14,355 nucleotides of DNA from Candidatus Aenigmatarchaeota archaeon (GTDB lineage: Archaea > Aenigmatarchaeota > Aenigmatarchaeia > PWEA01): assembly GCA_003550625.1 (NCBI GenBank), contig PUKU01000001.1, positions 1-14,355 on the forward strand, given 5' to 3'. Below the pieces are notes generated by a model. That model ran no database searches, was not told the origin of the DNA, and was given only the letters and a program-made list of their open reading frames with translations. Positions within the stretch are counted from its first letter, which is position 1. Each line of letters starts with the position of its first letter. A program made the position numbers and the translations under genes. Positions 1 to 5,994 of the stretch are shown piece by piece.

Positions 1-266
1 AGGAGGTCGAGGTCGAAGGTGCCTTTGTGGAAATAGGCTCAGTTCCAAACAGAAGTATAGAAAGGATAGGAGAGGAGGAGGTTGAAAGAGACGAAGACGG
101 GTTCATAAAGGTTGAGGACGACATGTCAACCAATATCGAAGGTGTATTTTCGGCTGGAGATGTGACAACAGGCAGCAACAAGATGAGACAGGTGGTCACT
201 GCAGCAGCGGAGGGGGCTATAGCTGCTTTTTCGGTCTACAAGTACGTGGGCGATAAGAAGTTTTAG
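1..266 (+). CDS. trxB: Thioredoxin reductase, C-terminal part (partial)
   Basis: The frame is open from base 3 at the window edge to TAG at 264-266, giving the last 87 or so residues of a flavoprotein disulfide reductase. Visible landmarks are a V-x-I-G-x-x-P-N stretch (near residues 13-20), an acidic D-E-D-G-F-I-K-V segment, and GVFSAGDVTTG followed by RQVVTAAAEGAIAA. This is the FAD-binding end typical of low-molecular-weight thioredoxin reductases, where the Asp of AGD contacts the flavin. The redox CxxC and the NADPH domain lie upstream, outside the window. The GTG at 27 is internal and not the start. The enzyme would pass electrons from NADPH to thioredoxin or a similar carrier in the cytoplasm. 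The glycosylase gene starts 9 bases after the stop, so the two are probably co-transcribed. Another member of the family, such as a ferredoxin/thioredoxin reductase-like protein, cannot be excluded. Confidence 0.85.
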   Translation, partial: EVEVEGAFVEIGSVPNRSIERIGEEEVERDEDGFIKVEDDMSTNIEGVFSAGDVTTGSNKMRQVVTAAAEGAIAAFSVYKYVGDKKF

Positions 267-275
267 GGTGTTTTT

Positions 276-845
276 TTGAACGGACAGCTTGAGGATCTGA
301 AGAAGGATATAAGCGGTTGTGAAAAGTGTGATCTATCCGATAACAGAACGCAGATAGTCGTGGGTGACGGATCCCCGGGCGCAGACATTCTCTTTGTGGG
401 TGAGGCTCCCGGCAGGCAGGAGGACAAGAAAGGAAGACCATTTGTGGGTAGAGCAGGAAAGCTTCTCGACGAACTTCTTGAAGAAATAGGTCTTGAGAGA
501 GAGGAAGTGTATATAACCAATATTGTTCTCTGTAGGCCTCCAAAAAACAGGAATCCAAAGGATCCTGAGATAAAAAACTGCACGGGCTATCTTGACAGCC
601 ATATACGGATAGTCGATCCTGATATTATAGTACCACTGGGAAGCTTTGCGACCTCGTATATACTGGATAAGTACGATCTGGACAACGGAAGCATAAGCAA
701 TGTCCATGGCAATCTATTTTCTGTTAGCAACCTCGAGGGACAGTTCAAGATTATCCCACAGTACCATCCTGCTGCTGCACTGTACAACCCTGATCTGAAG
801 GAGGTTCTTGTGAGTGACTTTCACAAGATTTTAGAAGTTCTCTGA
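276..845 (+). CDS. udg: Type-4 uracil-DNA glycosylase with Fe-S cluster
   Basis: This 189-residue protein removes uracil, mostly from cytosine deamination, from DNA as the first step of base excision repair. It carries the family-4 signature in full. Four cysteines at 15, 18, 86 and 102 have the spacing of the 4Fe-4S ligands (C-x2-C, a long gap, then C-x15-C). The uracil-binding GEAPG motif is at 42-46, followed by RQED, and the HPAA motif is at 164-167. Length is normal for family 4. The start is a TTG at 276 (TTG-AAC-GGA); no in-frame ATG or GTG lies between the previous stop and this codon, and a weak AGGGTG sits just before it. It follows the thioredoxin reductase gene by 9 bases, consistent with an operon. 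Archaea use this family in place of family-1 Ung. The Fe-S cluster makes it a potential client of the IscS-IscU system encoded further along. Confidence 0.95.
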   Translation: MNGQLEDLKKDISGCEKCDLSDNRTQIVVGDGSPGADILFVGEAPGRQEDKKGRPFVGRAGKLLDELLEEIGLEREEVYITNIVLCRPPKNRNPKDPEIKNCTGYLDSHIRIVDPDIIVPLGSFATSYILDKYDLDNGSISNVHGNLFSVSNLEGQFKIIPQYHPAAALYNPDLKEVLVSDFHKILEVL

Positions 846-860
846 TATCTACAGCAGTTA

Positions 861-901
861 ATTTTTATAAGCTGAGATCTCTTATAGTTTACCGTGGTCA
901 G
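861..901 (+). promoter_or_regulatory. Archaeal promoter of the SDR gene
   Basis: ATTTTTATAA at 861-870 is a good TATA box. A start of transcription about 25 bases downstream falls near 890, which leaves a leader of about ten bases before the ATG at 902 and no clear Shine-Dalgarno site. The dehydrogenase therefore probably has its own transcript, separate from the glycosylase gene. Confidence 0.6.
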
Positions 902-1633
902 ATGAAACTTGAAGAAAAGGTTGCTATTGTAACCGGAGGTTCCTCCGGTATAGGAAAGGCGATTGTTGAAAAGTATGTAGAGGAGGGTGCAGAAGTTGTT
1001 GTGGCGGATATTGACGAGGATAAAGGAAAGAAAGTGGCTGAGGAGTTAGGCTGCGGTTTCAAGATATGTGATGTCTCCAGCTGGGATAACGTCAAAAAGG
1101 TGGTTGACGAAACAGCCGAGGAGTACGGAAGACTGGATATAATTGTCAACAATGCCGGGATTGGTGCCATATCAACGATAGAAGAGATGAGTATAGATGA
1201 ATGGAAAAAAATTCTCGAGGTAGATCTCGATGGAGTTATGCACGGGACCAAGGCAGCTGTTCCGTATCTCAAGGAATCGGAGGGATGTGTAATAAACATA
1301 GCGTCTATTTATGGCCTTACCGGTGATGTAGGAGCAACTGCGTACAATGCAGCCAAGGGAGGTGTAGTCAACTTTACAAGGTCCGTTGCAGACGACCTTG
1401 CCCAGGCCAATGTCAGGGTTAACAGTATATGTCCAGGATTTGTTGACACTCCGATGATAAAGGAAGCCATGGAGGATGAGGCGTTCCGTAAACACGTTAT
1501 GAACATGACTCCGATGAAGAGGATAGCACAGCCAGAAGAAATAGCCGATGTAGCTGTTTTCCTTGCTTCGGATGGGGCTTCGTACATCACAGGTGTTAAC
1601 CTTCCTGTTGATGGTGGATGGACAGCACACTGA
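902..1633 (+). CDS. Short-chain dehydrogenase/reductase (classical SDR)
   Basis: The 243-residue protein is a classical SDR with a Rossmann fold. TGGSSGIG at 11-18 binds the dinucleotide, NNAG lies at 83-86, and the catalytic residues are Ser135, Tyr148 and Lys152 (Y-N-A-A-K). The C-terminal P-V-D-G-G-W is typical of FabG-like and 3-hydroxyacyl or alcohol dehydrogenases. Asp36 at the end of the second beta-strand predicts NAD(H) rather than NADP(H). One oddity is Asp108 (V-D-L-D-G-V) where most members have Asn, the fourth member of the catalytic tetrad. The substrate cannot be read from the sequence; candidates are a 3-oxoacyl thioester, a sugar or a small alcohol. Upstream is a separate promoter. 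Downstream, thiI ends convergently only 19 bases away. Confidence 0.9.
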   Translation: MKLEEKVAIVTGGSSGIGKAIVEKYVEEGAEVVVADIDEDKGKKVAEELGCGFKICDVSSWDNVKKVVDETAEEYGRLDIIVNNAGIGAISTIEEMSIDEWKKILEVDLDGVMHGTKAAVPYLKESEGCVINIASIYGLTGDVGATAYNAAKGGVVNFTRSVADDLAQANVRVNSICPGFVDTPMIKEAMEDEAFRKHVMNMTPMKRIAQPEEIADVAVFLASDGASYITGVNLPVDGGWTAH

Positions 1634-1652
1634 AAACCATACAAATCTTCCC

Positions 1653-2381
1653 TTATTTTTCTGAACCTACCATCTTGGTCATGTAGCTGTGGAATATCTC
1701 GTAGAACTCCTTGCCTTCGGTTTCTATTATCTCGGCTCGATCCAAAGCTTTCCTGATTTCTTCCTCCAGGCCGACCTTTTCCTCTAGTTCTCTTATCTTC
1801 TGTGGATGTGAGACCGTTCTTGGTTTGTCGGGAGTTGCGTTGCAGCAGCCGGCGTGCGTGGACATATAGAGTCCATCACTCTTACTCTTTTCTATTATCT
1901 CTTCCTTGTCCATGCCCATAAGCGGTCTGTGCACAGGAACTTCGAGGTTCCATGAGGTCGTCCTGAGGTTCTCCATGGTCTGACTGGCCTTCTGTCCCGT
2001 GGCTTCACCCGTGGTTAGGGAATCTGCTCCTATCTTTTTGCAAACAAGCGAAGCTGCTAAGAACATGCCCCTTCGGCACAGCACGCAGGAATACTCCCTT
2101 TCACCGATCTCATTCAGGCCGGTGAAGATTTTCTGAAGTACGTTTCCCCAGGGAAACAAGACCATCTCGTCGAAGGAAACAACCTTTTCAAGCCTTTTCA
2201 TGGCTCGTATACTCAAGGAGAAGGTTTCCTCGCAGTAGTATGGATGTAATACGAAATGAAGAGGAACGATCTCCACCTTCCGTCCCATCATGGCCGCAGC
2301 CACTGGAGAGTCTATGCCTCCTGATAGCAAACAGACCGTTTTTCTGTCCTCATTGCTCATGACCTCTAGATTACTTCCCAT
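1653..2381 (-). CDS. thiI: ThiI-like tRNA sulfurtransferase, PP-loop domain only
   Basis: This resembles the adenylating/sulfur-transfer domain of ThiI, which makes 4-thiouridine at tRNA position 8. Counting from the ATG at 2381 (242 residues), the ATP-binding PP-loop SGGIDSP is at 20-26, the ThiI-typical GEATGQKASQTMENL begins near 125, and cysteines C99-x2-C102 and C179-C180 resemble the conserved Cys of archaeal ThiI, which in methanogens bind an Fe-S cluster. The usual N-terminal NFLD/THUMP tRNA-binding region, about 150 residues or more, is missing, so the protein either acts on tRNA with a partner or has another thiolation target. The frame extends upstream to 2468, but those codons run through a TATA-like stretch (2436-2444), so ATG 2381 or ATG 2360 is more likely. 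The neighbourhood (iscS, iscU) fits a sulfur-transfer role. Family call is firm; substrate is less so. Confidence 0.85.
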   Translation of the reverse strand: MGSNLEVMSNEDRKTVCLLSGGIDSPVAAAMMGRKVEIVPLHFVLHPYYCEETFSLSIRAMKRLEKVVSFDEMVLFPWGNVLQKIFTGLNEIGEREYSCVLCRRGMFLAASLVCKKIGADSLTTGEATGQKASQTMENLRTTSWNLEVPVHRPLMGMDKEEIIEKSKSDGLYMSTHAGCCNATPDKPRTVSHPQKIRELEEKVGLEEEIRKALDRAEIIETEGKEFYEIFHSYMTKMVGSEK

Positions 2382-2466
2382 AAAATAAATATCCACGGCT
2401 TTTTTAGGCACTACGTCCACCTTCCCATGCAACATGTATTTAAATTTTAATTTTGAACTTATTGAC
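2382..2466. promoter_or_regulatory. Divergent promoter region, thiI-like / hypothetical
   Basis: A/T-rich DNA separates the two divergent genes. TATTTAAATTTT at 2437-2448 on the plus strand puts transcription start at about the ATG at 2467, so the plus gene is probably leaderless. On the minus strand ATTTAAATA (2436-2444) would start thiI near 2415, and a second candidate around 2383-2393 would give a leaderless start at 2360. The two promoters overlap the same bases, so they may compete. Confidence 0.5.
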
Positions 2467-2784
2467 ATGATGTATGGAGTAGATTATGTCGAAGACTGGC
2501 CGGATGGGCTGAAAAGATACGTTCTTGAGGAGTTTGAAAGTATCAAAGAAGAGGATGAACTTGATTTGAAAGTCGGTGAAACCGATACTTCGGTGACGCT
2601 TGAACGCAGTGATCTTCTGGAGAATATAAACATAGTTGTTAACTCAGTTTATGATTCCAAGGAAAGGAGGCTGACCATAGGAGTTTCGGGCGAGGAGCTT
2701 TACGAAAAGATTGAGAATGTTTCCATGGGAATCAAAGAAAGGTTCGATGAGGATCTAGATGAAGTCGAAATACACAGGTACTGA
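2467..2784 (+). CDS. Small acidic protein of unknown function
   Basis: I do not recognise this 106-residue protein. It is acidic, has no cysteine, no signal peptide and no membrane segment, so it is probably cytoplasmic. The first part (D-W-P-D-G-L-K-R-Y-V-L-E-E-F) looks helical, followed by alternating hydrophobic residues suggesting a few beta-strands (N-I-N-I-V-V-N-S-V-Y, R-R-L-T-I-G-V-S-G), and a C-terminal helix and strand ending in V-E-I-H-R-Y. The ATG at 2467 (or the adjacent ATG at 2470) is preferred over the ATG at 2434, because the latter lies inside or before the TATA box. The gene sits between thiI and iscU, divergent from the first and convergent with the second (27 bases between stops). 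Its codon use matches the neighbours, which supports a real gene. A role in sulfur or Fe-S handling is only a guess from position. Confidence 0.7.
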   Translation: MMYGVDYVEDWPDGLKRYVLEEFESIKEEDELDLKVGETDTSVTLERSDLLENINIVVNSVYDSKERRLTIGVSGEELYEKIENVSMGIKERFDEDLDEVEIHRY

Positions 2785-2811
2785 GATATAGATTGTCTAA
2801 AGAGCAATAAC

Positions 2812-3291
2812 CTAATCTTCGTCCAGTCCGTGTTTCTTCCTTACCTCCTCGGTTTTTTCTAGTGTCTTCTGTGCTATGGTGTGCTTCTTCTTCAGTTCCT
2901 CTGATATATCCATACCTTCTTCCTTCTTGTAACGGTAGATCGCTTCGTGTAGACCGTTAGCTGAAAGGTTGGAGCAGTGCATCTTTATCTTTGGAAGTCC
3001 ACCCAGTTCCCTGGCTATATCTTCTTCCTCTATATTCTCCGCCTCTTCCAACGTTTTTCCCATTGCAAGTTCGGTGGTAACCGAGGAGGTGGCAATAGCT
3101 GCTGCACAGCCAAATGTCTTGAACTTTATGTCCTCTATGTACTTCTCGCCGTCCTTCTCCCCTACTTTTATGTAGGTTTCCATCATGTCTCCGCATGCAG
3201 GATTCCCGACTCTGGAAGTTGCGTCGGGGTTCTCCATATCACCCATGTTTTTCGGGTTCTTGAAATGTTCCATTACTTCTTTCGTGTACAT
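2812..3291 (-). CDS. iscU: IscU/NifU-type Fe-S cluster scaffold
   Basis: The 159-residue protein is the scaffold on which Fe-S clusters are built from IscS-derived sulfur. The three cluster-ligand cysteines are present: C33 in NPACGD, C62 in FGCAAA and C106 in HCSNLS. Asp35, needed for cluster release, and His105 next to the third Cys are also present. The N-terminus (Y-T-K-E-V-M-E-H-F-K-N-P-K-N) is a family hallmark. After about residue 125 there is a charged helical extension of some 35 residues, longer than E. coli IscU (128 aa) but common in NifU-like homologues. The ATG follows the iscS TAG with no gap, and the Shine-Dalgarno AGGTGA is inside the last iscS codons. Translation is therefore probably coupled and the two proteins made in similar amounts. 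Confidence 0.96.
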   Translation of the reverse strand: MYTKEVMEHFKNPKNMGDMENPDATSRVGNPACGDMMETYIKVGEKDGEKYIEDIKFKTFGCAAAIATSSVTTELAMGKTLEEAENIEEEDIARELGGLPKIKMHCSNLSANGLHEAIYRYKKEEGMDISEELKKKHTIAQKTLEKTEEVRKKHGLDED

Positions 3292-4485
3292 CTAATCACC
3301 TGTTTTACCTTTTTCATCCAATGCTGTTATGGATCTGAGTTCACGGACCTCCTTTCTCAGAGCCTCCACAACTGTATTAACGTCATCCATAGTATTAAAC
3401 CTCCCGAAACTTATGCGGAGCGAAGAATGTGCTACCTCTGGTCCTTTGCCAAGTGCGTCTAAGACATGTGAAGATTTCAGCTCTTCTGAACTGCAGGCCG
3501 AGCCTGTGGCTGTGTTTATACCAAGGTCGTCCAGACGTAGGACCAGGGCTTCTCCTTCTACTCCAATGAAGGATATATTCATATTTCCAGGTAATCTACC
3601 ATCCACGGGACCGTTAACCTCTGTATTATCTATGGAACCCTGGATGCTTTCCACCAACTTCTGGTGCATTTCTCTAAGTTTTTCGCCTTCCTCTTCCCAC
3701 CTTTCTTCTACTATCTCCGCTGCCTTTCCAAATCCAACTATAGCTGGAACATTTTCTGTCCCGGACCTTTCGCCGTTTTCCTGCCCACCGCCGTGTAGTA
3801 GCGGATCTATATCCAAGTCTTTCTTTTTGTATAGAGCTCCAACACCCTTGGGTCCGTACATTTTATGTGCATTTATTGTAGCTAGATCTACGCCCAGCTT
3901 ACCCACGTCTACCTCCATCTTACCTGGACACTGTGCCATGTCGGTGTGAAAGTATGCACTGCTTTCATCATGGACGATTCTGGTCGTCTTTTCGATCGGT
4001 TGTACTGTACCGATCTCGTTGTTTGTCAGCATTATTGAAACCAGTATAGTGTCTTCTCTTAGTTCATTCTTAAGTTCCGAAGGAGAGATGTAACCTTCCT
4101 CATCTACGTCAAGATAGGTGACCTCAAAGCCCTGTCCCTCAAGCCACCTGCAGGCTTCAAGCACACATTTGTGTTCTGTCTTGGAGGTTACTATATGCTT
4201 ACCGTGGTCCTTCCTCGCGAAGGCCGTTCCCTTGATCACATGGTTGTTTGACTCCGTGGCGGAACCTGTGAATACTATTTCATCTGTAGCACAGTTCAAC
4301 ATGTTCGCTACCCTTTCTCTGGCCTCTTCAACAGCTTTCCTTGATCTTCTTCCGTGGTTGTAAAGGGAGTTGGGATTGGCGAAATTTTCCTCTAAGAAAG
4401 GAGTCATCGCCTTTCTTACTCTTGGATCAATGGGCGTTGTTGCATTGTTGTCTGCATAGACCCCGTCGAAATCTAAAATTTTCAT
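3292..4485 (-). CDS. iscS: Cysteine desulfurase IscS/NifS
   Basis: This PLP enzyme (397 aa, normal family length) converts cysteine to alanine and carries the sulfur as a persulfide. The N-terminal Y-A-D-N-N-A-T-T-P is characteristic. The PLP lysine is Lys208 in N-A-H-K-M-Y-G-P-K-G, with His105, Asp182 and Gln185 as cofactor contacts. The active-site loop is G-S-A-C-S-S with Cys331; the long loop around it and overall length fit group I (IscS/NifS) rather than SufS. The C-terminus ends in a charged tail. ATG 4485 lies about 25 bases from the TATA box at 4503-4518, so the mRNA is probably leaderless. The gene heads the iscS-iscU operon. A 13-base inverted repeat sits between TATA box and start and could be an operator. 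Likely clients are IscU and perhaps the ThiI-like protein. Confidence 0.97.
   Translation of the reverse strand: MKILDFDGVYADNNATTPIDPRVRKAMTPFLEENFANPNSLYNHGRRSRKAVEEARERVANMLNCATDEIVFTGSATESNNHVIKGTAFARKDHGKHIVTSKTEHKCVLEACRWLEGQGFEVTYLDVDEEGYISPSELKNELREDTILVSIMLTNNEIGTVQPIEKTTRIVHDESSAYFHTDMAQCPGKMEVDVGKLGVDLATINAHKMYGPKGVGALYKKKDLDIDPLLHGGGQENGERSGTENVPAIVGFGKAAEIVEERWEEEGEKLREMHQKLVESIQGSIDNTEVNGPVDGRLPGNMNISFIGVEGEALVLRLDDLGINTATGSACSSEELKSSHVLDALGKGPEVAHSSLRISFGRFNTMDDVNTVVEALRKEVRELRSITALDEKGKTGD
3298..3303 (-). promoter_or_regulatory. iscU ribosome-binding site inside iscS
   Basis: On the minus strand AGGTGA followed by T-TAG-ATG places a strong Shine-Dalgarno sequence within the last two codons of iscS, about four bases before the iscU start. 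This fixes the iscU ATG at 3291 and indicates coupled translation. Confidence 0.75.
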
Positions 4486-4549
4486 ACAACTTCATAACAT
4501 TGTTATATATATTTAAAACTTCCCATGTAAGTTTAACTGGGTGTGTAAA
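4486..4549. promoter_or_regulatory. Divergent promoter of iscS and the 41-aa ORF
   Basis: The stretch TTATATATATTTAAAAC at 4502-4518 reads as a TATA box on both strands. On the minus strand it predicts transcription from about the iscS ATG. On the plus strand it predicts a start near 4537, with GGTG at 4540-4543 as ribosome-binding site for the ATG at 4550. Because one element serves both directions, the two transcripts probably exclude or tune each other. Confidence 0.6.
4494..4506. promoter_or_regulatory. 13-bp inverted repeat, candidate operator (iscS side)
   Basis: ATAACA-T-TGTTAT is a perfect inverted repeat with one central base. It lies between the iscS TATA box and the iscS start, and directly abuts the TATA box of the opposite-strand small ORF. 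A protein bound here could block iscS transcription or affect TBP/TFB binding in both directions. A matching site (ATAAC-N3-GTTAT) precedes gdh. Confidence 0.5.
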
Positions 4550-4675
4550 ATGAAAAACAACGGATCAGAACTGTCTGAGAAGAATCTTCCTGGATACAGT
4601 AAAAATGGCCACGACTTCCTTGGAAAGTGGAGTGGCGAGTATCCTAAGCCAGACGACAAGCACTACAGACTCTGA
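4550..4675 (+). CDS. Small ORF, 41 residues, unknown function
   Basis: An ATG at 4550 opens a 41-codon frame ending with TGA at 4673-4675. It is preceded by a GGTG ribosome-binding site six bases upstream and by a TATA box at the right distance. The product is hydrophilic with no cysteine or membrane segment. It begins M-K-N-N-G-S-E-L-S-E, has a central L-P-G-Y-S-K-N-G-H-D-F-L-G-K-W part rich in Gly, aromatic and basic residues, and ends P-K-P-D-D-K-H-Y-R-L. Codon choices (GGA, AAG, AGA) match the neighbours. I do not recognise a family. It is too short for automatic gene finders with a 50-60 residue cutoff. Its promoter is shared with iscS and has the same operator-like repeat as gdh, so it may be co-regulated with both. 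It could instead be an untranslated leader or a small RNA. Confidence 0.5.
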   Translation: MKNNGSELSEKNLPGYSKNGHDFLGKWSGEYPKPDDKHYRL

Positions 4676-4691
4676 TTACCATATAAGGTCT

Positions 4692-4704
4692 ATAACGACG
4701 TTAT
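4692..4704. promoter_or_regulatory. 13-bp inverted repeat, candidate operator (gdh)
   Basis: ATAACG-A-CGTTAT is a perfect inverted repeat with one central base, overlapping the upstream end of the gdh TATA box. Its outer five bases on each side are identical to those of the repeat at 4494-4506, and its placement relative to the TATA box on the plus strand is the same. A shared regulator is the simplest explanation. Confidence 0.5.
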
Positions 4705-4712
4705 ATTTAAAA
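4701..4712 (+). promoter_or_regulatory. TATA box of gdh
   Basis: TTATATTTAAAA is a strong archaeal TATA element. Transcription would begin near 4733, leaving a leader of about 12 bases before the ATG at 4745. This argues against the in-frame GTG at 4736 as the start. Confidence 0.65.
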
Positions 4713-4744
4713 GCAGTCAGTTTCAATAGGACTCTGTGGGATTT

Positions 4745-5986
4745 ATGTCAGAAGACAATGCTTTCGAAAACGCCAAAAAACAGCTTGAAAATGCCGCCAG
4801 ACTTATAGATATTGAAGAGGACGAGCTCGAAGTCCTCAAAAAACCGAAGCGGATTATAGAAGTAAGTATACCTGTTAAGATGGATGATGGTTCTATAGAA
4901 AACTTTACTGGGTACAGGGTTCTCTACAACGATGCCAGAGGTCCAGGTAAGGGTGGTATAAGGTTCCACCCGGATGAGAGTCTGGACGATGTAAAGGCTC
5001 TTTCTGCTTGGATGACATGGAAATGTGCTGTAGCTGACCTACCTTACGGTGGTTCAAAAGGTGGTGTAGTCTGCGACCCACATGAAATAAGCGACAGGGA
5101 GCTCGAGAAGCTATCAAGGGAGTATATAAGAAGGATATACAAGTACATAGGACCTGATCAGGATATTCCTGCGCCGGATGTGGGAACTAACCAGCAGATA
5201 ATGGGTTGGATGATGGACGAGTACGAGAAACTGGTTGGAGAACACAGGCCTGGTGTGATTACATCCAAGCCCGTCGAGATCGGAGGTAGTTCTGGTAGAA
5301 ATGAGTCCACGGGTCGTGGCGTGGCCTTTATGATAAGGGAGGCCGCAGACAGACTTAACATGGAACTCGATGGCATGACACTTGCTGTCCAGGGATTCGG
5401 AAACGTTGGTAGGCATCTAGTCAAGTCCGCCGGTGAGATGGGAATGAAGGTCGTTGCCGTTACGGATGCAGAGGGTGGTGTGTATGATAGCTCTGGGCTT
5501 GATTTCAATGAGTTGGAGAAGTCTGTGGATAAGCACGGAACGGTTGTTGGATCATCCTACGATTCTATAACCAACGAAGAACTTTTTGCTTTGGATGTGG
5601 ATGTTCTTTCTCCTGCGGCAATAGAGAACGTGATTACAGAACAGAACGCCGGTGATATAAAGGCGGACATACTTGCCGAAGCTGCAAATGGACCTGTTAC
5701 GCCGAAGGCAGATAGTATACTTTCTGACATGGACGTATTTCAGATACCCGACTTCCTGTGTAATGTCGGAGGAGTCACGGGTTCGTACTTCGAATGGGTT
5801 CAGAATAACTATGGCTACACCTGGACAATGGATGAGTTCAGAGATAAACTGGATAAGAAGTTGAGGCAGGCATTTGCTGAAGTATATGATCTGCACAAAG
5901 AGAAAGGTATAGAGATGAGAGATGCAGCCTATTCGTTGGCTGTGGAAAAGGTACTGAGGGCAATGAGAATAAGAGGAGAGATTTAG
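4745..5986 (+). CDS. gdhA: Glutamate dehydrogenase (Glu/Leu/Phe/Val DH family)
   Basis: The 413-residue enzyme has the length and order of hexameric archaeal glutamate dehydrogenases, interconverting glutamate with 2-oxoglutarate and ammonia. The substrate domain holds G-P-G-K-G-G-I-R-F at 67-74, catalytic Lys105 in PYGGSKGG and Asp145 in P-A-P-D-V-G-T-N. The cofactor domain has GFGNVG at 217-222. The acidic Asp241 after V-A-V-T suggests NAD(H) could be used, though this residue does not settle specificity. PDFLCNVGGVTGSYFEW near 335-351 is a family signature; Cys339 is unusual, as Ala is common there. Relatives acting on leucine or phenylalanine are shorter or differ in the substrate pocket. 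The ATG at 4745 is chosen from promoter spacing. The HTH gene starts 8 bases after the stop, so both are probably one transcript, and the promoter carries the operator-like repeat. Confidence 0.93.
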   Translation: MSEDNAFENAKKQLENAARLIDIEEDELEVLKKPKRIIEVSIPVKMDDGSIENFTGYRVLYNDARGPGKGGIRFHPDESLDDVKALSAWMTWKCAVADLPYGGSKGGVVCDPHEISDRELEKLSREYIRRIYKYIGPDQDIPAPDVGTNQQIMGWMMDEYEKLVGEHRPGVITSKPVEIGGSSGRNESTGRGVAFMIREAADRLNMELDGMTLAVQGFGNVGRHLVKSAGEMGMKVVAVTDAEGGVYDSSGLDFNELEKSVDKHGTVVGSSYDSITNEELFALDVDVLSPAAIENVITEQNAGDIKADILAEAANGPVTPKADSILSDMDVFQIPDFLCNVGGVTGSYFEWVQNNYGYTWTMDEFRDKLDKKLRQAFAEVYDLHKEKGIEMRDAAYSLAVEKVLRAMRIRGEI

Positions 5987-5991
5987 GTGAT
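5985..5991 (+). promoter_or_regulatory. Ribosome-binding site of the HTH gene
   Basis: AGGTGAT overlaps the gdh stop TAG and precedes the GTG at 5995 by three bases. It decides the non-ATG start and ties translation of the regulator to that of gdh. Confidence 0.7.
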
Positions 5992-5994
5992 AAA

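Noticed and set aside
2434..2466. ATG at 2434 as start of the 106-residue gene
   Set aside because: It lies before or inside the TATA box that serves this gene, so it would not be in the mRNA; the ATG at 2467 fits a leaderless start.
3329..3949. A long open frame on the plus strand opposite iscS (206 codons)
   Set aside because: It is antisense to a well-conserved gene, its product is a Ser/Pro-rich shadow with no known motif, and it has no promoter or ribosome-binding site.
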